A stretch of DNA of 64,000 nucleotides, taken from NCBI RefSeq assembly GCF_009708175.1, contig NZ_WMBB01000002.1, positions 310,001 through 374,000 on the forward strand, in the 5' to 3' direction. Under the pieces are notes generated by a model. The model saw only the letters and a program-made list of their open reading frames with translations. It did no database searches and was not told the origin of the DNA. Positions 38,300 through 47,738 of the stretch are shown here, in pieces. A program made the position numbers and the translations under genes. The DNA is from Nocardia aurantiaca (GTDB taxonomy: Bacteria > Actinomycetota > Actinomycetes > Mycobacteriales > Mycobacteriaceae). How positions within the stretch are numbered: the first letter of the stretch is position 1; each line of letters begins with the position of its first letter.

Positions 38300-39031
38300 T
38301 CAGCCCTTCAGCACCTGGGTGCCGCCGGCGAACTTGTCGTGCCAGCCCTGCTTGTTCGGGTCCTGCTCGATGGTGATGGCGATGTAGATCGCCATACCGA
38401 CACCGATCAGCCAGCCCAGGCACGGGATCAGCTGGACGATGACGAACAGGTTGCGCTTGGCCGAGGTGGCCGGGTCGATCGGGCCACCGCCGGGTCCGAC
38501 CACGCGCAGGCCCAGGATCTTCTTGCCGAGCGTCTGGCCGTTCTGCTGGGTCTCCATCAGGATGAAGTAGCCGAACAGGATGACCGGCACCAGGATGCTC
38601 CACACCCACGCGACCTTGTTGGGCAGTAGCGCCTCGATGATGCCGCCGGGGATGCCGATGATCAGGCCGTCGATGATGCGGGCGGCGAACCGGATCCACA
38701 GGTCACCCGGCTGCGCGCCACCGAAACCGCCTGCGCCGAAACCGGGCTGGCCGCCGCCCGGGTAGGGCTGGTACGGCTGCTGGCCGTAGGGCTGCTGCTG
38801 GCCGTAGGCGTCCGACTGACCGAACTGGGGCTGCTGCCCGTACGGATCGGACTGCTGCCCGTAGGGCTGCTGGCCGTACGGCTGCTGCGGCTGCTGGCCA
38901 TAGGGGTCGGACTGTCCGTAGGGCTGTTGCTGACCGTACGGCTGCTGCGGCTGCCCGTACGGCTGCTGTGGCTGCCCGTACGGCTGGCCGCCCTGCGGAT
39001 ACTGGTTGGGGTCGTACCCACCGCTCGTCAT
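38300..39031 (-). CDS. RDD-family membrane protein with Gln/Tyr/Pro-rich N-terminus
   Basis: A 243-aa protein. The first ~100 residues are low-complexity repeats of P-Y-G-Q-Q/P-Q-Q. The RDD domain follows: LWIRFAARIIDGLIIGIPGG (the Arg and Asp that name the family), a TM helix VWSILVPVILFGYFILMETQ, GQTLGKKILGLRVV, and a last TM (LIPCLGWLIGVGMAIYIAIT). Function is unknown. The start at 39031 (MTSGGYDPNQYP) follows GAGGACGG upstream; the open frame continues much further, but that part is antisense to nothing coding and overlaps gluQ. Confidence 0.88.
   Translation of the reverse strand: MTSGGYDPNQYPQGGQPYGQPQQPYGQPQQPYGQQQPYGQSDPYGQQPQQPYGQQPYGQQSDPYGQQPQFGQSDAYGQQQPYGQQPYQPYPGGGQPGFGAGGFGGAQPGDLWIRFAARIIDGLIIGIPGGIIEALLPNKVAWVWSILVPVILFGYFILMETQQNGQTLGKKILGLRVVGPGGGPIDPATSAKRNLFVIVQLIPCLGWLIGVGMAIYIAITIEQDPNKQGWHDKFAGGTQVLKG
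38770..39000. repeat. Coding tandem repeats (PYGQQ-type) in the RDD gene
   Basis: Imperfect short repeats based on GGCTGCTGCGGCTGCCCGTA (plus strand) encode the P-Y-G-Q-Q/P-Q-Q run. Such a tract is prone to length variation by slippage. Confidence 0.8.
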
Positions 39032-39081
39032 TGTTTCGCCGTCCTCGTCGAATTCGTTCGGGATCTGGTCGAGTGCGTACG

Positions 39082-40038
39082 TTACGGATATGAGCTGGGT
39101 TGCAACAACCCGTTGGGGTCGAGTGTCCACGGCTCGCGCGGCAGGTGCTCCGGCCGGAATTGTTCCAGTAGAGCGGACGGCGTGGTTGCGCCGGTGTAAC
39201 CCAATGACGCCGCGAGCACGCCGAGCACCTGTTGCGCGGATTCGCCCAGCGCCATCCGATCCCGCAGGGTGACCGCGCCGTCGCGTTTCGCGAGCCGCTG
39301 GCCTGCGGTGTTCAACACCAAGGGGACATGGGCGTATTCGGGCACGGGCAGGTCGAGCAGGGTCGCCAGATACGCCTGGCGCGGAGTGGAGGGCAGCAGG
39401 TCGTCGCCGCGTACCACCTGGTCGATGCCCTGGTCGGCGTCGTCGACCACGGCCGCGAGGTTGTAGGCGGGGGTGCCGTCGCCGCGGCGCAGCACCAGAT
39501 CGTCCACCGCGCCGCGGTATTCGCCGAACAGCCGATCGGTGACGGTGAATTCGGTGACCTCGGCGCGCAGCCGCAGCGCGGCGGGTCGGCCCTCGTCGCG
39601 CCGCTGCTGTTTCGCCCGTTCGGTGAGGTCGCGGCAGGTTCCGGGGTACGCGCCCATGGGACCGTGCGGTGCGGTGGCCGCCAGCTGGATTTCCCTGCGC
39701 GTGCAGAAACATTCGTAGGTGCGGCCCGCGGCGGTCAGGCTCTCGATGGCGGCGTCGTAGAGCGCGAGCCGCTGCGACTGCCACACCACCGGCGGATCCC
39801 AGTCCAGCCCGATGGCCGCGAGATCCGCCAGCTGCCGTTCGGCCGCACCTTTTTTCACCCGGTCCAGATCTTCGACCCGCATGAGGAAGCCGCGTCCGGT
39901 GGAGCGGGCGAACAACCAGGCCAGCAGTCCGGTGCGCAGGTTTCCCAGGTGCAGGTCCCCGGACGGGCTCGGCGCGAACCGGCCGTAGGCGGTTCGAGCA
40001 ATATGGCCGGTCGTTGCTGCGGCGGGGTCGGTGGGCAC
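39082..40038 (-). CDS. gluQ: Glutamyl-Q tRNA(Asp) synthetase
   Basis: About 318 aa, resembling the catalytic half of glutamyl-tRNA synthetase without an anticodon-binding domain. The HIGH-like motif is FAPSPSGDLHLGNLRTG. The zinc site is C-F-C (YECFCTRREI) plus a downstream Y-P-G-T-C. The KMSKS-like motif is degenerate, LAKRDGAVTL, as usual for this family. It attaches glutamate to queuosine in tRNA-Asp. Start is set at GTG 40038, where family homology begins; the RBS is weak. It fits functionally with tgt and the precursor transporter nearby. Confidence 0.92.
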   Translation of the reverse strand: MPTDPAAATTGHIARTAYGRFAPSPSGDLHLGNLRTGLLAWLFARSTGRGFLMRVEDLDRVKKGAAERQLADLAAIGLDWDPPVVWQSQRLALYDAAIESLTAAGRTYECFCTRREIQLAATAPHGPMGAYPGTCRDLTERAKQQRRDEGRPAALRLRAEVTEFTVTDRLFGEYRGAVDDLVLRRGDGTPAYNLAAVVDDADQGIDQVVRGDDLLPSTPRQAYLATLLDLPVPEYAHVPLVLNTAGQRLAKRDGAVTLRDRMALGESAQQVLGVLAASLGYTGATTPSALLEQFRPEHLPREPWTLDPNGLLQPSSYP

Positions 40039-40136
40039 GTTTCCCGATGGTAGTTCGCATGCTTCGCAGTGCCGTTGGTCCTGCGCCGTCTTGCGGCCAC
40101 ACACAGTGAGTGCGAGTGGACAGCCGGATTGCGAAT

Positions 40137-40643
40137 TCAGTGCGGGATTGTGAGTCGGGGCCGAAGATCGTTGTCGGATATGGCTTTTCCCTGCTCGAGC
40201 GCGGTGAGCAGGGTGTGTGCGCAGGCCAGCAGGCCGGGGGAGTCGATATCGTAGGGGGCGGGTCCGTAGTCGGCGAGCCGGCGCGCCGCGCGTTCGAGGA
40301 GAGTCTGCGCCCCCTTCTGATTTCCGCGCTGAATGTGGGTAAGTCCAACGGCAAATTGCGCGAGACCCTGCCACAGCGACTTTTCGGCGAACGGACCGTT
40401 CTTCCAGGCGGCCTCGAGCACCTCATGAGCGTTGAAGGCCAGGCCGTCGTCGAGCAGGCGTTGGGCGTAGTCGAGGGTCTCGGCGGGCGGCAGGTCGAGA
40501 TCATCGGGTATGCGGGGGATGCCGGCGGCGCCGAAGGGGAGTGGTCGCCCAAAACGGTCACGAGGTCGGGCATTCCGGGCGCGGCCGTTATCGTCGCGGT
40601 CTCTTCCGGTGTCGTCCTGTGTCTGCTCGGGCATGCCCTTCAT
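40137..40643 (-). CDS. DUF309 family protein
   Basis: A 168-aa protein. The first ~45 residues are charged and disordered. The rest has the DUF309 pattern: DYAQRLLDDGLAFNAHEVLE, then AAWKNGP..KSLWQGLAQFAVGLTHIQRGN, followed by LLERAARRLADYG. Family members are small helical proteins of unknown function. It is codirectional with gluQ, 98 nt upstream of it. Confidence 0.85.
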   Translation of the reverse strand: MKGMPEQTQDDTGRDRDDNGRARNARPRDRFGRPLPFGAAGIPRIPDDLDLPPAETLDYAQRLLDDGLAFNAHEVLEAAWKNGPFAEKSLWQGLAQFAVGLTHIQRGNQKGAQTLLERAARRLADYGPAPYDIDSPGLLACAHTLLTALEQGKAISDNDLRPRLTIPH

Positions 40644-41027
40644 GATTCCTCATGGCGGGGTGGTCCGGGCGCGCGAAGTTTGCCCGCGGGTCCGCGAATG
40701 GCTGGACAACGGAATTCGGACTTCTGAAATTGAAAAGCCTCAAATTGCGGCTATTTCCGTGCAAATAATTAGCTGGCTAACCTTGCGGGAAATTTGCTGA
40801 TTGAAAATGAAAGAATGCGATCTCCCTATGACAAACCCTGCTAGGGTCTAGCGCGGGAACGGCCACCGGGGGTGCATTCCCATCGTGAAGTGCGGAGAAG
40901 AGGTCGGACGGAGCGTTTGCGTGCGACCCGTGGCGCACCAGGGATTCATGAATCTCGATGGATCCCGAGGTTATCAAGATCGATGCCGGCAAGATCTCAC
41001 GCTTGACGCAGCAAAGGAGCTAGTACC
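40644..41027. other. Upstream region of the DUF397 gene
   Basis: About 380 bp, with an AT-richer part (40730-40830) that must hold the promoters of DUF309 (minus) and the DUF397 gene (plus). No gene is seen. AGGAG (41012-41022 region) precedes the DUF397 ATG. Confidence 0.45.
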
Positions 41028-41237
41028 GTGAAGGTGGATTACACAGGCGCCGTTTGGCGCAAGAGCAAACACAGCGGCCCCAACGGCAACTGCGTGGAGG
41101 TCGCATTTCTCGGCGACGGCAATGTCGCGGTCCGCGACAGCAAGGATCACGGCCATGGGCCGATCCTGGCCTTCACCCCCGGCGAGTGGGATGCCTTCGT
41201 AGCGGGCGTCTCCGATGGAGAGTTCAAGCGGGCCTGA
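41028..41237 (+). CDS. DUF397 domain protein
   Basis: A 69-aa protein with the DUF397 core: VWRKSKHSGPNGNCVEVAFL, then NVAVRDSKDHGHGPILAFTP and EWDAFVAGV. These small proteins are typical of actinobacteria and are usually next to an XRE regulator, forming regulator/partner pairs (as in BldB/WhiJ systems). Here no XRE gene is adjacent, so it is an orphan copy. A terminator follows directly. Confidence 0.92.
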   Translation: MKVDYTGAVWRKSKHSGPNGNCVEVAFLGDGNVAVRDSKDHGHGPILAFTPGEWDAFVAGVSDGEFKRA

Positions 41238-41265
41238 CCGCTGCCTCACCGGGAAAACAGAACCG

Positions 41266-41298
41266 GAAGCCCCCGAGTCCCGGAGACTCGGGGGCTTC
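41266..41298 (+). terminator. Terminator after DUF397 gene
   Basis: GAAGCCCCCGAGTC and GACTCGGGGGCTTC form a perfect 14-bp stem with a short loop, 29 nt past the stop codon. Confidence 0.8.
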
Positions 41299-41468
41299 GC
41301 TCTGACCTTTCCGCCGCGGCGCAGGTCTACGGAACCGTTCCTGCCCCCGATCCGAGGCGGAGGTCTTTCGAGCGCAGTCCTGAATCGAGCGCTCCACCTC
41401 CCCGCGCTCGGCCGCGCACCGTTGGGCGGGGAGCGAGTGCACCGTACGGGTTTCGTTATGGTCATCGG

Positions 41469-42878
41469 GTGACATGCCTGGCCGCCCGGGACGCCACCAT
41501 GTATTGGCTGTCCGCGCGCACGCGCAACGACCTGTTCCTGCTCTACTGCTTCGCCGACGCGGGTCGCGATGCCGGGGAACTGCGGGCCGCCGTCGCGAAC
41601 CGGGTGGTGCGTATTCCGGATTTGCTGATACATGTGCTGGATACTCCTGCAAACATTGCGTATCCGATTTGGGCGACTTGCGAATTCGCGAACGATCAGT
41701 TCGTCGATCATCACCGCGCGGACGCCACCTGGGCGAATGTCACGGCCGCCGTGGGCGACCTGCTCGGCATGGGCCTCAACGCGAACGACCGCCCCTGGCG
41801 GCTACACGTGTTCCGAAACGTCCGGGATGCCCCGGGATTCGCTACCGGTGAGCCCGCGGTCGTAGCGGTGCTCCAGCTATCCCACGCACTGGCCGACGGT
41901 CGTCGCGCCGCCGCCATCGCGCGAGCGCTCTTCGGCGACGGCGAGTTTCCCGTGCCGGCCGACCGAGCGCGATCCCGATCGCTCTTGGACGGGCGTCTGC
42001 CGCGTCGCGCCGGTGACGTCGCGATGAGCGCGCTCGCCGCGACCATCGCCTTGCCGGTCATGCCGATCAATATGGTGCGCACCATCTTTCGTGGTCTAGC
42101 CGCCGCCCGGGCCGGGCGGCGGCTGGCCGAGCTCACAGCCGCCGGGGAGCTGCCGCCGCCCGCCCCCGATACCGAACCGACCATCCTGAACGGCACTGGC
42201 GCACCCCCGGCCGCGCATATCGTCCGAATGCTGGTGTGCGACAAGAATCGGCTGCGGGCCCCGGATCACTCGGTGACAGTTGTGGCGCTCACCGCTGTTT
42301 CGATCGCGTTGGAGCGCTATCTCCGGGAGCGCGGCGCGGCGGTCGCCGACCTCCGCGCCCAGGTCCCCATGGCGATCGCCACCGCCGTCGGCGCCCGCAA
42401 CGGATACCGCGACCTGTCGGTGGATCTGGCCGTCGCCGAACCGCTGCCACGCACCCGCGCCGACCGCGTCGCCGCCGACCTCGCCGCGCGCCGCACCCGC
42501 GCCGCGCATCCGCTCCAGGACGCGCAGGACTCGGTGGCCGCCGTCCTCCCCGCCCCGCTGCTCCACCGTGACGTGACGCACGCCCCCATCGATGTTCTCC
42601 CCGAACGAATTTCGGGTCACACCGTCGTCTCCAGCGTCGACCGCGGTCCCGCCGACCTCGAGTTCGGCGGCGGTGCCGTCCGATTCACCGCGGGCTTCCC
42701 CGCCCTGGGCACGGTCATGCACCTGACCCATGGCGTCCACGGCCTCGGCGACAAACTCACCCTCTCGATCCACGCGGACCCCGCCGTGATCCCCGATATC
42801 GACCATTACGCGGTCCTGCTGGAGTCCGCGCTCGACCAGGTCGCCAGCGCATTACGCGACACCGACGCCGCCGACTGA
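41469..42878 (+). CDS. Wax ester synthase/diacylglycerol acyltransferase-like protein
   Basis: A 469-aa protein resembling the WS/DGAT-DUF1298 architecture. The condensation-like motif is LSHALADGRRA: the second His and the D-G of H-H-x-x-x-D-G are kept, but the first His is Ser. A hydrophobic segment (SALAATIALPVMPINMVRTI) and a DUF1298-like C-terminus (LHRDVTHAPIDVLP, FGGGAVRFTAGFPALG, LTLSIHADPAVIPD) follow. Such enzymes acylate alcohols or diacylglycerol to make storage lipids. This is a divergent member, and substrate and activity are uncertain. GTG start at 41469. Confidence 0.72.
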   Translation: MTCLAARDATMYWLSARTRNDLFLLYCFADAGRDAGELRAAVANRVVRIPDLLIHVLDTPANIAYPIWATCEFANDQFVDHHRADATWANVTAAVGDLLGMGLNANDRPWRLHVFRNVRDAPGFATGEPAVVAVLQLSHALADGRRAAAIARALFGDGEFPVPADRARSRSLLDGRLPRRAGDVAMSALAATIALPVMPINMVRTIFRGLAAARAGRRLAELTAAGELPPPAPDTEPTILNGTGAPPAAHIVRMLVCDKNRLRAPDHSVTVVALTAVSIALERYLRERGAAVADLRAQVPMAIATAVGARNGYRDLSVDLAVAEPLPRTRADRVAADLAARRTRAAHPLQDAQDSVAAVLPAPLLHRDVTHAPIDVLPERISGHTVVSSVDRGPADLEFGGGAVRFTAGFPALGTVMHLTHGVHGLGDKLTLSIHADPAVIPDIDHYAVLLESALDQVASALRDTDAAD

Positions 42879-42965
42879 GCCGTTGACAAAGCCATATCCC
42901 ACTGTAGAAGATGATGAAGTCGGTCGGCGGTCCGTCGTCGTCCTCACTGATCGAAAGAGCGGCCC

Positions 42966-43385
42966 ATGCCCACGCTTCCGTGGATGACAGTCGGCACGCC
43001 CACCAGGCCCGAGGTCCAATGTATGGCCTCGCGCCTCGAGGTCGACTCGCTGCTGAGCGCACCCGGCTTCCTGATCGCTTCACTGGCCCTGTGGTGGCAG
43101 GCCCGCCGCTCGCCGGGAGCGCTGGGTGTGGCCTTGAAGGCAGAGATGCTGAAGGGCACATTCTGGACCTACTCGGCTTGGGAGGATAAGGCGGCCATTT
43201 ACGCCTACGCGCGCTCCGAGCCGCATAAGTCGACTGTCGAGCGCAAGCGAAAGGTCATGCGGGACGCGACCTTCGTGTTCTTCAACGCGCCGGTGGACGA
43301 GTTGCCCCTGTCGTGGACCGAGATCCGCCGCCGGATCGCCGAGCAACGCGGCTCAGCGCAACCAGACCACAAGTCCGCACAGTGA
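42966..43385 (+). CDS. DUF3291-like (monooxygenase-fold) protein
   Basis: A 139-aa soluble protein. The pattern ALWWQARRSPGALGVALKAE, then GTFWTYSAWEDKAAIYAYAR and a V-M-R-D-A-T-F-V-F-F strand resembles dimeric alpha-beta-barrel proteins of the antibiotic-biosynthesis-monooxygenase type (DUF3291-like). AAAGAGCGGCCC precedes the ATG. It stands alone, downstream of the WS/DGAT-like gene. Function unknown. Confidence 0.65.
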   Translation: MPTLPWMTVGTPTRPEVQCMASRLEVDSLLSAPGFLIASLALWWQARRSPGALGVALKAEMLKGTFWTYSAWEDKAAIYAYARSEPHKSTVERKRKVMRDATFVFFNAPVDELPLSWTEIRRRIAEQRGSAQPDHKSAQ

Positions 43386-43769
43386 ACGATTTCGACGTAA
43401 CTCGGATTCTCGCTCTACCGGACACGGGGTCGCACATCGGCCGGCTTGTCGGATTGGTGATGTAGGCCTCGCCCACGACTGAACGTGACGGCGTCCCGCC
43501 GCCCCTTCTCGCCGACCGGCCCCTCAGGTATTCGTCCGGCCCGATGACGTCGAGGATTTCTTGCCGGCGGACCTCGACGACCCGGTCCTCGAACGCCTCA
43601 GGGGTCACTTCGCCGTTGGGGCGGAATCGGGGTTGACAGCAGGGCTGTCCGCCCGTGCTGATCCGCATGCGAAGCGAAGACATCTGGCGGGCGCTCCCGG
43701 GTTGGGGTTCCGTGGAGCCCGCCGGCATCCTCTCAGATGTCCCGAGTGTGGACCGCTGATATGGATCAG
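43386..43769. other. Intergenic, no supported gene
   Basis: About 380 bp between the DUF3291-like gene and the tRNA-Ser terminator. Overlapping frames exist on both strands but none shows family resemblance or an RBS. A minus-strand stretch (EAFEDRVVEVRRQEILDVIG, about 43540-43600) looks faintly protein-like and might be a relic. Confidence 0.4.
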
Positions 43770-43807
43770 CCCTGGTCGGATCTGGCGAAAACCAGATTCG
43801 ACCAGGG
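43770..43807 (-). terminator. Terminator of tRNA-Ser(GGA)
   Basis: Two 16-nt arms (43770-43785, 43792-43807) pair with one mismatch around CGAAAA, immediately past the 3' end of the minus-strand tRNA. Confidence 0.7.
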
Positions 43808-43815
43808 CATACCCT

Positions 43816-43903
43816 GGCGGAGGATAGGGGATTTGAACCCCTGAGGGCTGTTAACCCAACCCGCGTTCCAGGCGAGCGCCATAGGCCACTAGGCGAATCC
43901 TCC
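43816..43903 (-). tRNA. tRNA-Ser(GGA)
   Basis: On the minus strand the acceptor stem GGAGGAT (from 43903) pairs with ATCCTCC, then the discriminator G and encoded CCA (43818-43816). The anticodon loop CTGGAAC gives GGA. A long variable arm follows and the T-loop is GGTTCAAATCC. It reads UCC/UCU codons. Confidence 0.95.
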
Positions 43904-43957
43904 GCCGAGCAATATACCGGGTGCACCCCTGGTGGAAGCAAATGCCGTGGTCGGCGG

Positions 43958-45004
43958 CTATTTCTTCTTCACATTGTCGAGGGCCTTCCGGGCCTGGTCC
44001 TTGCACACCTGAGCGATCTCGTCCTTGCTGACGTCCTGGCCCTTGGCCATGCGCAGGCGGATGTTGATCTTGACCGAGGCGTTGTCGTCTTTGACCGCGA
44101 CCGTGTAGTCGGTGGTGGTCCAGTAGGTCCAGTCGTCGACCTTCGCCGACCAGTAGCCCGCCTCGCCGATGCCGTTCACGTCGCCCGCGGTCCGGCCGCT
44201 GCCGGTGGTGCCCGTGTCGGTCGTCTTCCACATGTCGTAGTCGGGCCGGTTGTAGGCGGTCGAGGAGCCGCTCAGGAAGGACACGTCGAGGGTGAGGTCG
44301 GCCGTGTTGGTGGTGTATTTGTCGGTCTTGCTGGCCTCTTCGTTGCCGGCACGGCATTCGAAGCGGCCGCCCGAGTAATCGGTGGGCTTGGTCTCGGAGT
44401 GCTCGGGGGTGCCCTTGGAGGTGGCGACCCACTTGTTGAGCACCGTGGTGTCGATCACGGTGCAGCCGTTGGTGACACCGTCCATCGTGTACTTGCCGGC
44501 GTTCTTCTTCTTGTCGCCGCCGAGCGGCGAGGGGCTGTCGCCGCCGGAGAGGGCGACCGCGCCGATGACGATGCCGACGATCACCACCAGGCCGATGACA
44601 CCGCCGACGATCCAGCCGGTCTTATTGCCGCCCGGGCGCGGCGGCTGCGCCGGGTAGCCGTAGCCGGGTACGAGCGGCGGGGTCGGGGGCGGCGGGGTGT
44701 ACTGCGGTTGCGGGTAGCCGCCGGACAGAGGCTGCTGCGGGTAGCCCCCGGAGATCGGCTGCTGCGGGTAGCCGCCCGACATCGGCTGCTGCGGGTAGCC
44801 GCCGGAGGGCTGGCCGCTCGGAAGCGCCTGGGCGGGCGGGGTGTACGGCATGGCGCCGGCGTTGTAGTTGAGCATGGTCGGGTCCGCGCCCTGAACCGGT
44901 TGGCCGGCATCGGTTCCGGTGGGCGGGGTGGCCCACCATTGCGCGGTCTCCTGGGATTTCGCCGGGTCGTGCGGCCCGCCGGGTCCTGGATCGGAACTCG
45001 TCAT
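43958..45004 (-). CDS. Pro/Gln-rich single-pass membrane protein with exported C-terminal domain
   Basis: A 348-aa protein. Residues 1-130 are a disordered cytoplasmic region with four 9-aa repeats of the type SGGYPQQPM. One TM helix follows (GWIVGGVIGLVVIVGIVIGAV), then an exported domain of about 190 aa. That domain has two Cys (NGCTVIDT, FECRAGN) plus one near the end (QVCKDQAR), a run DYDMWKTTDTGTTG, and ends K-K-K. It resembles actinobacterial DUF3558-like sensor/lipoprotein-type domains only loosely, so I leave function open. GGAGGGG precedes the ATG at 45004. Confidence 0.82.
   Translation of the reverse strand: MTSSDPGPGGPHDPAKSQETAQWWATPPTGTDAGQPVQGADPTMLNYNAGAMPYTPPAQALPSGQPSGGYPQQPMSGGYPQQPISGGYPQQPLSGGYPQPQYTPPPPTPPLVPGYGYPAQPPRPGGNKTGWIVGGVIGLVVIVGIVIGAVALSGGDSPSPLGGDKKKNAGKYTMDGVTNGCTVIDTTVLNKWVATSKGTPEHSETKPTDYSGGRFECRAGNEEASKTDKYTTNTADLTLDVSFLSGSSTAYNRPDYDMWKTTDTGTTGSGRTAGDVNGIGEAGYWSAKVDDWTYWTTTDYTVAVKDDNASVKINIRLRMAKGQDVSKDEIAQVCKDQARKALDNVKKK
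44703..44815. repeat. Four 27-bp coding tandem repeats
   Basis: Units starting GGCTGCTGCGGGTAGCC recur at 44730, 44757 and 44784, with a diverged first unit. They encode the repeated GGYPQQP in the membrane protein. Confidence 0.85.
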
Positions 45005-45091
45005 GTCGTCTTTCCCCTCCGGAATTTCGCGGAGCATCCCGCGTATCGCAGGCATCGTATCGACCCGGCGCGGCACGGGGCGCGGTGAGCG

Positions 45092-45097
45092 GCTACA
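45092..45097 (+). promoter_or_regulatory. Probable -10 box of the SRP RNA
   Basis: TACACT lies about 10 nt before the start of the SRP RNA stem. A good -35 is not obvious. Confidence 0.45.
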
Positions 45098-45106
45098 CTG
45101 GCCGAC

Positions 45107-45197
45107 GGATCCAGCGCGGCGCGCATCCTGTGAACTCCCCCAGGGCCGGAAGGCAGCAAGGGTCAACGGGCTCTGCCGGGTGCGCTGGGTCCCCTTT
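45107..45197 (+). ncRNA. ffs: SRP RNA (bacterial small type, 4.5S)
   Basis: The conserved apical domain is present: AGGGCCGGAAGGCAGCAAGG followed by GTCAACGGGCTCTGCCGGGT. The ends pair (GGATCCAGCGC with GCGCTGGGTCC). A pyrimidine/T-rich stretch (CCCCTTTCTTTTCC) terminates it. It is the RNA scaffold for Ffh in cotranslational membrane targeting. In mycobacteria it also lies next to the following aminotransferase gene. Confidence 0.95.
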
Positions 45198-45269
45198 CTT
45201 TTCCGGCCCAGGTCGTGTGGCCGACGGAAGTCCATATATCGCTGCCGAATCGGGCGCGGCTCCTAGTAA

Positions 45270-46634
<1,365 letters not shown>

Positions 46635-46756
46635 TCAACGGGCGGCCGGGAGCCGTTGGCATCGGCAACCCGTGCCGGCGGTCTGGAGCGCCACCGAGTG
46701 CCGACGCTCCCGGCCGGTTACCGGCACGGTACGAAATCGGTTGTCGCCAAAAGGAT

Positions 46757-46783
46757 GTGGGCTCGCACAAAGTGCGAGCCCAC
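46757..46783. terminator. Hairpin between convergent genes
   Basis: GTGGGCTCGCAC and GTGCGAGCCCAC form a perfect 12-bp stem with a 3-nt loop, between the aminotransferase and the minus-strand methyltransferase. Likely a bidirectional terminator. Confidence 0.8.
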
Positions 46784-46798
46784 GTCACTTGTTCTCGG

Positions 46799-47662
46799 TC
46801 ATTCGCTTCGATGCGGTTTGTGCGCCAGCACCGCGAAGATGGTCACCGACAGGTGGATGTCGCCGCTGGCCGCGCCGGCCTCCAGGTCGGCGAGCAGTTG
46901 GTCGCGCTGGCGCTCGCTGATGGAGCCGCGCGCGACCGCCCGATCGGCGACACGGGCGACCAGCGCGCCCGCGCCGATTCCGCCGTCCTGGATCAGCGCG
47001 TGCGAGCCGATATCGTCGACGACGAGGCCCGCCTTGGTCAGCTGCCCGGCCAGGCGGCGGCCCGCGAACGGGTTGGTGGTGCCCGCGATCATGGTCTCGA
47101 TAACCTCGTGCACCACATGCCGGTCGCCGGGATGCACGATGGCCGTACCCCAATCGGAGTCCATGACCACCACACGCCCGCCGGGCCGCAGCACCCGGGC
47201 GATCTCCCCGGCCGCGCGGGCGGGCGCGGTGAGGTGCTGGAAGACGCGCTCGCACAGCGCCACATCGAAGCTCTCGCTGCCGACGGGCAGGCCGTAGGCG
47301 TCACCGCTGACGAATTTGGCGGTGGATCCGGCCTGGGCGGCGCGGCGTTCGGCGGCGGTCAGCAGGTTCGGGTCGGGTTCCACCCCGAGCGCGATGCCGG
47401 TGGGTCCGACCAGATCGGCGAGGGTCAGCACCTCCGAGCCGCTGCCGGATCCGATGTCGAGGGCGCTCTCGCCGGGCTGGGTGGCCAGGGCGTCGTGCGC
47501 CCAGGCGCGCAGGCGCCGGATGCCCGGCAGCGTTGCCTGTAGATCGTGAACGTCGACGAGCTGGTCTTGTCCATCGCGGTCGAAACGGTCCGGTCGCAGT
47601 CCGGACCCAGCGGCAGGGTGCGCCGCGGTTCGCACTGAAGCATTAGCCATGGTGTCGGGCAT
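46799..47662 (-). CDS. Class I SAM-dependent methyltransferase
   Basis: A 287-aa protein. Motif I is ALDIGSGSGSEVLTLA, followed by GVEPDPNLLTAAERRA, then FVSGDAYGLPVGSESFDVAL and VLRPGGRVVVMDSDWGTA. This is the Methyltransf_11/25 pattern of small-molecule methyltransferases. The C-terminal part (LLADLEAGAASGDIHLSVTI) is usual for the subgroup. Substrate unknown. Divergent from the HhH-GPD gene (77-nt gap). An ATG 12 nt inside is an alternative start. Confidence 0.88.
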   Translation of the reverse strand: MPDTMANASVRTAAHPAAGSGLRPDRFDRDGQDQLVDVHDLQATLPGIRRLRAWAHDALATQPGESALDIGSGSGSEVLTLADLVGPTGIALGVEPDPNLLTAAERRAAQAGSTAKFVSGDAYGLPVGSESFDVALCERVFQHLTAPARAAGEIARVLRPGGRVVVMDSDWGTAIVHPGDRHVVHEVIETMIAGTTNPFAGRRLAGQLTKAGLVVDDIGSHALIQDGGIGAGALVARVADRAVARGSISERQRDQLLADLEAGAASGDIHLSVTIFAVLAHKPHRSE

Positions 47663-47738
47663 GGGCCGAGCCTAACCCTTCGAAGGGCTCGGCGTGACCC
47701 GCGTCACCGCAACGCGGGATGAATGGGATGATCGATGC

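Noticed and set aside
46644..46715. GGCCGGGAGC / GCTCCCGGCC inverted repeat
   Set aside because: The arms are 52 nt apart and a much better hairpin (46757-46783) lies next to it.
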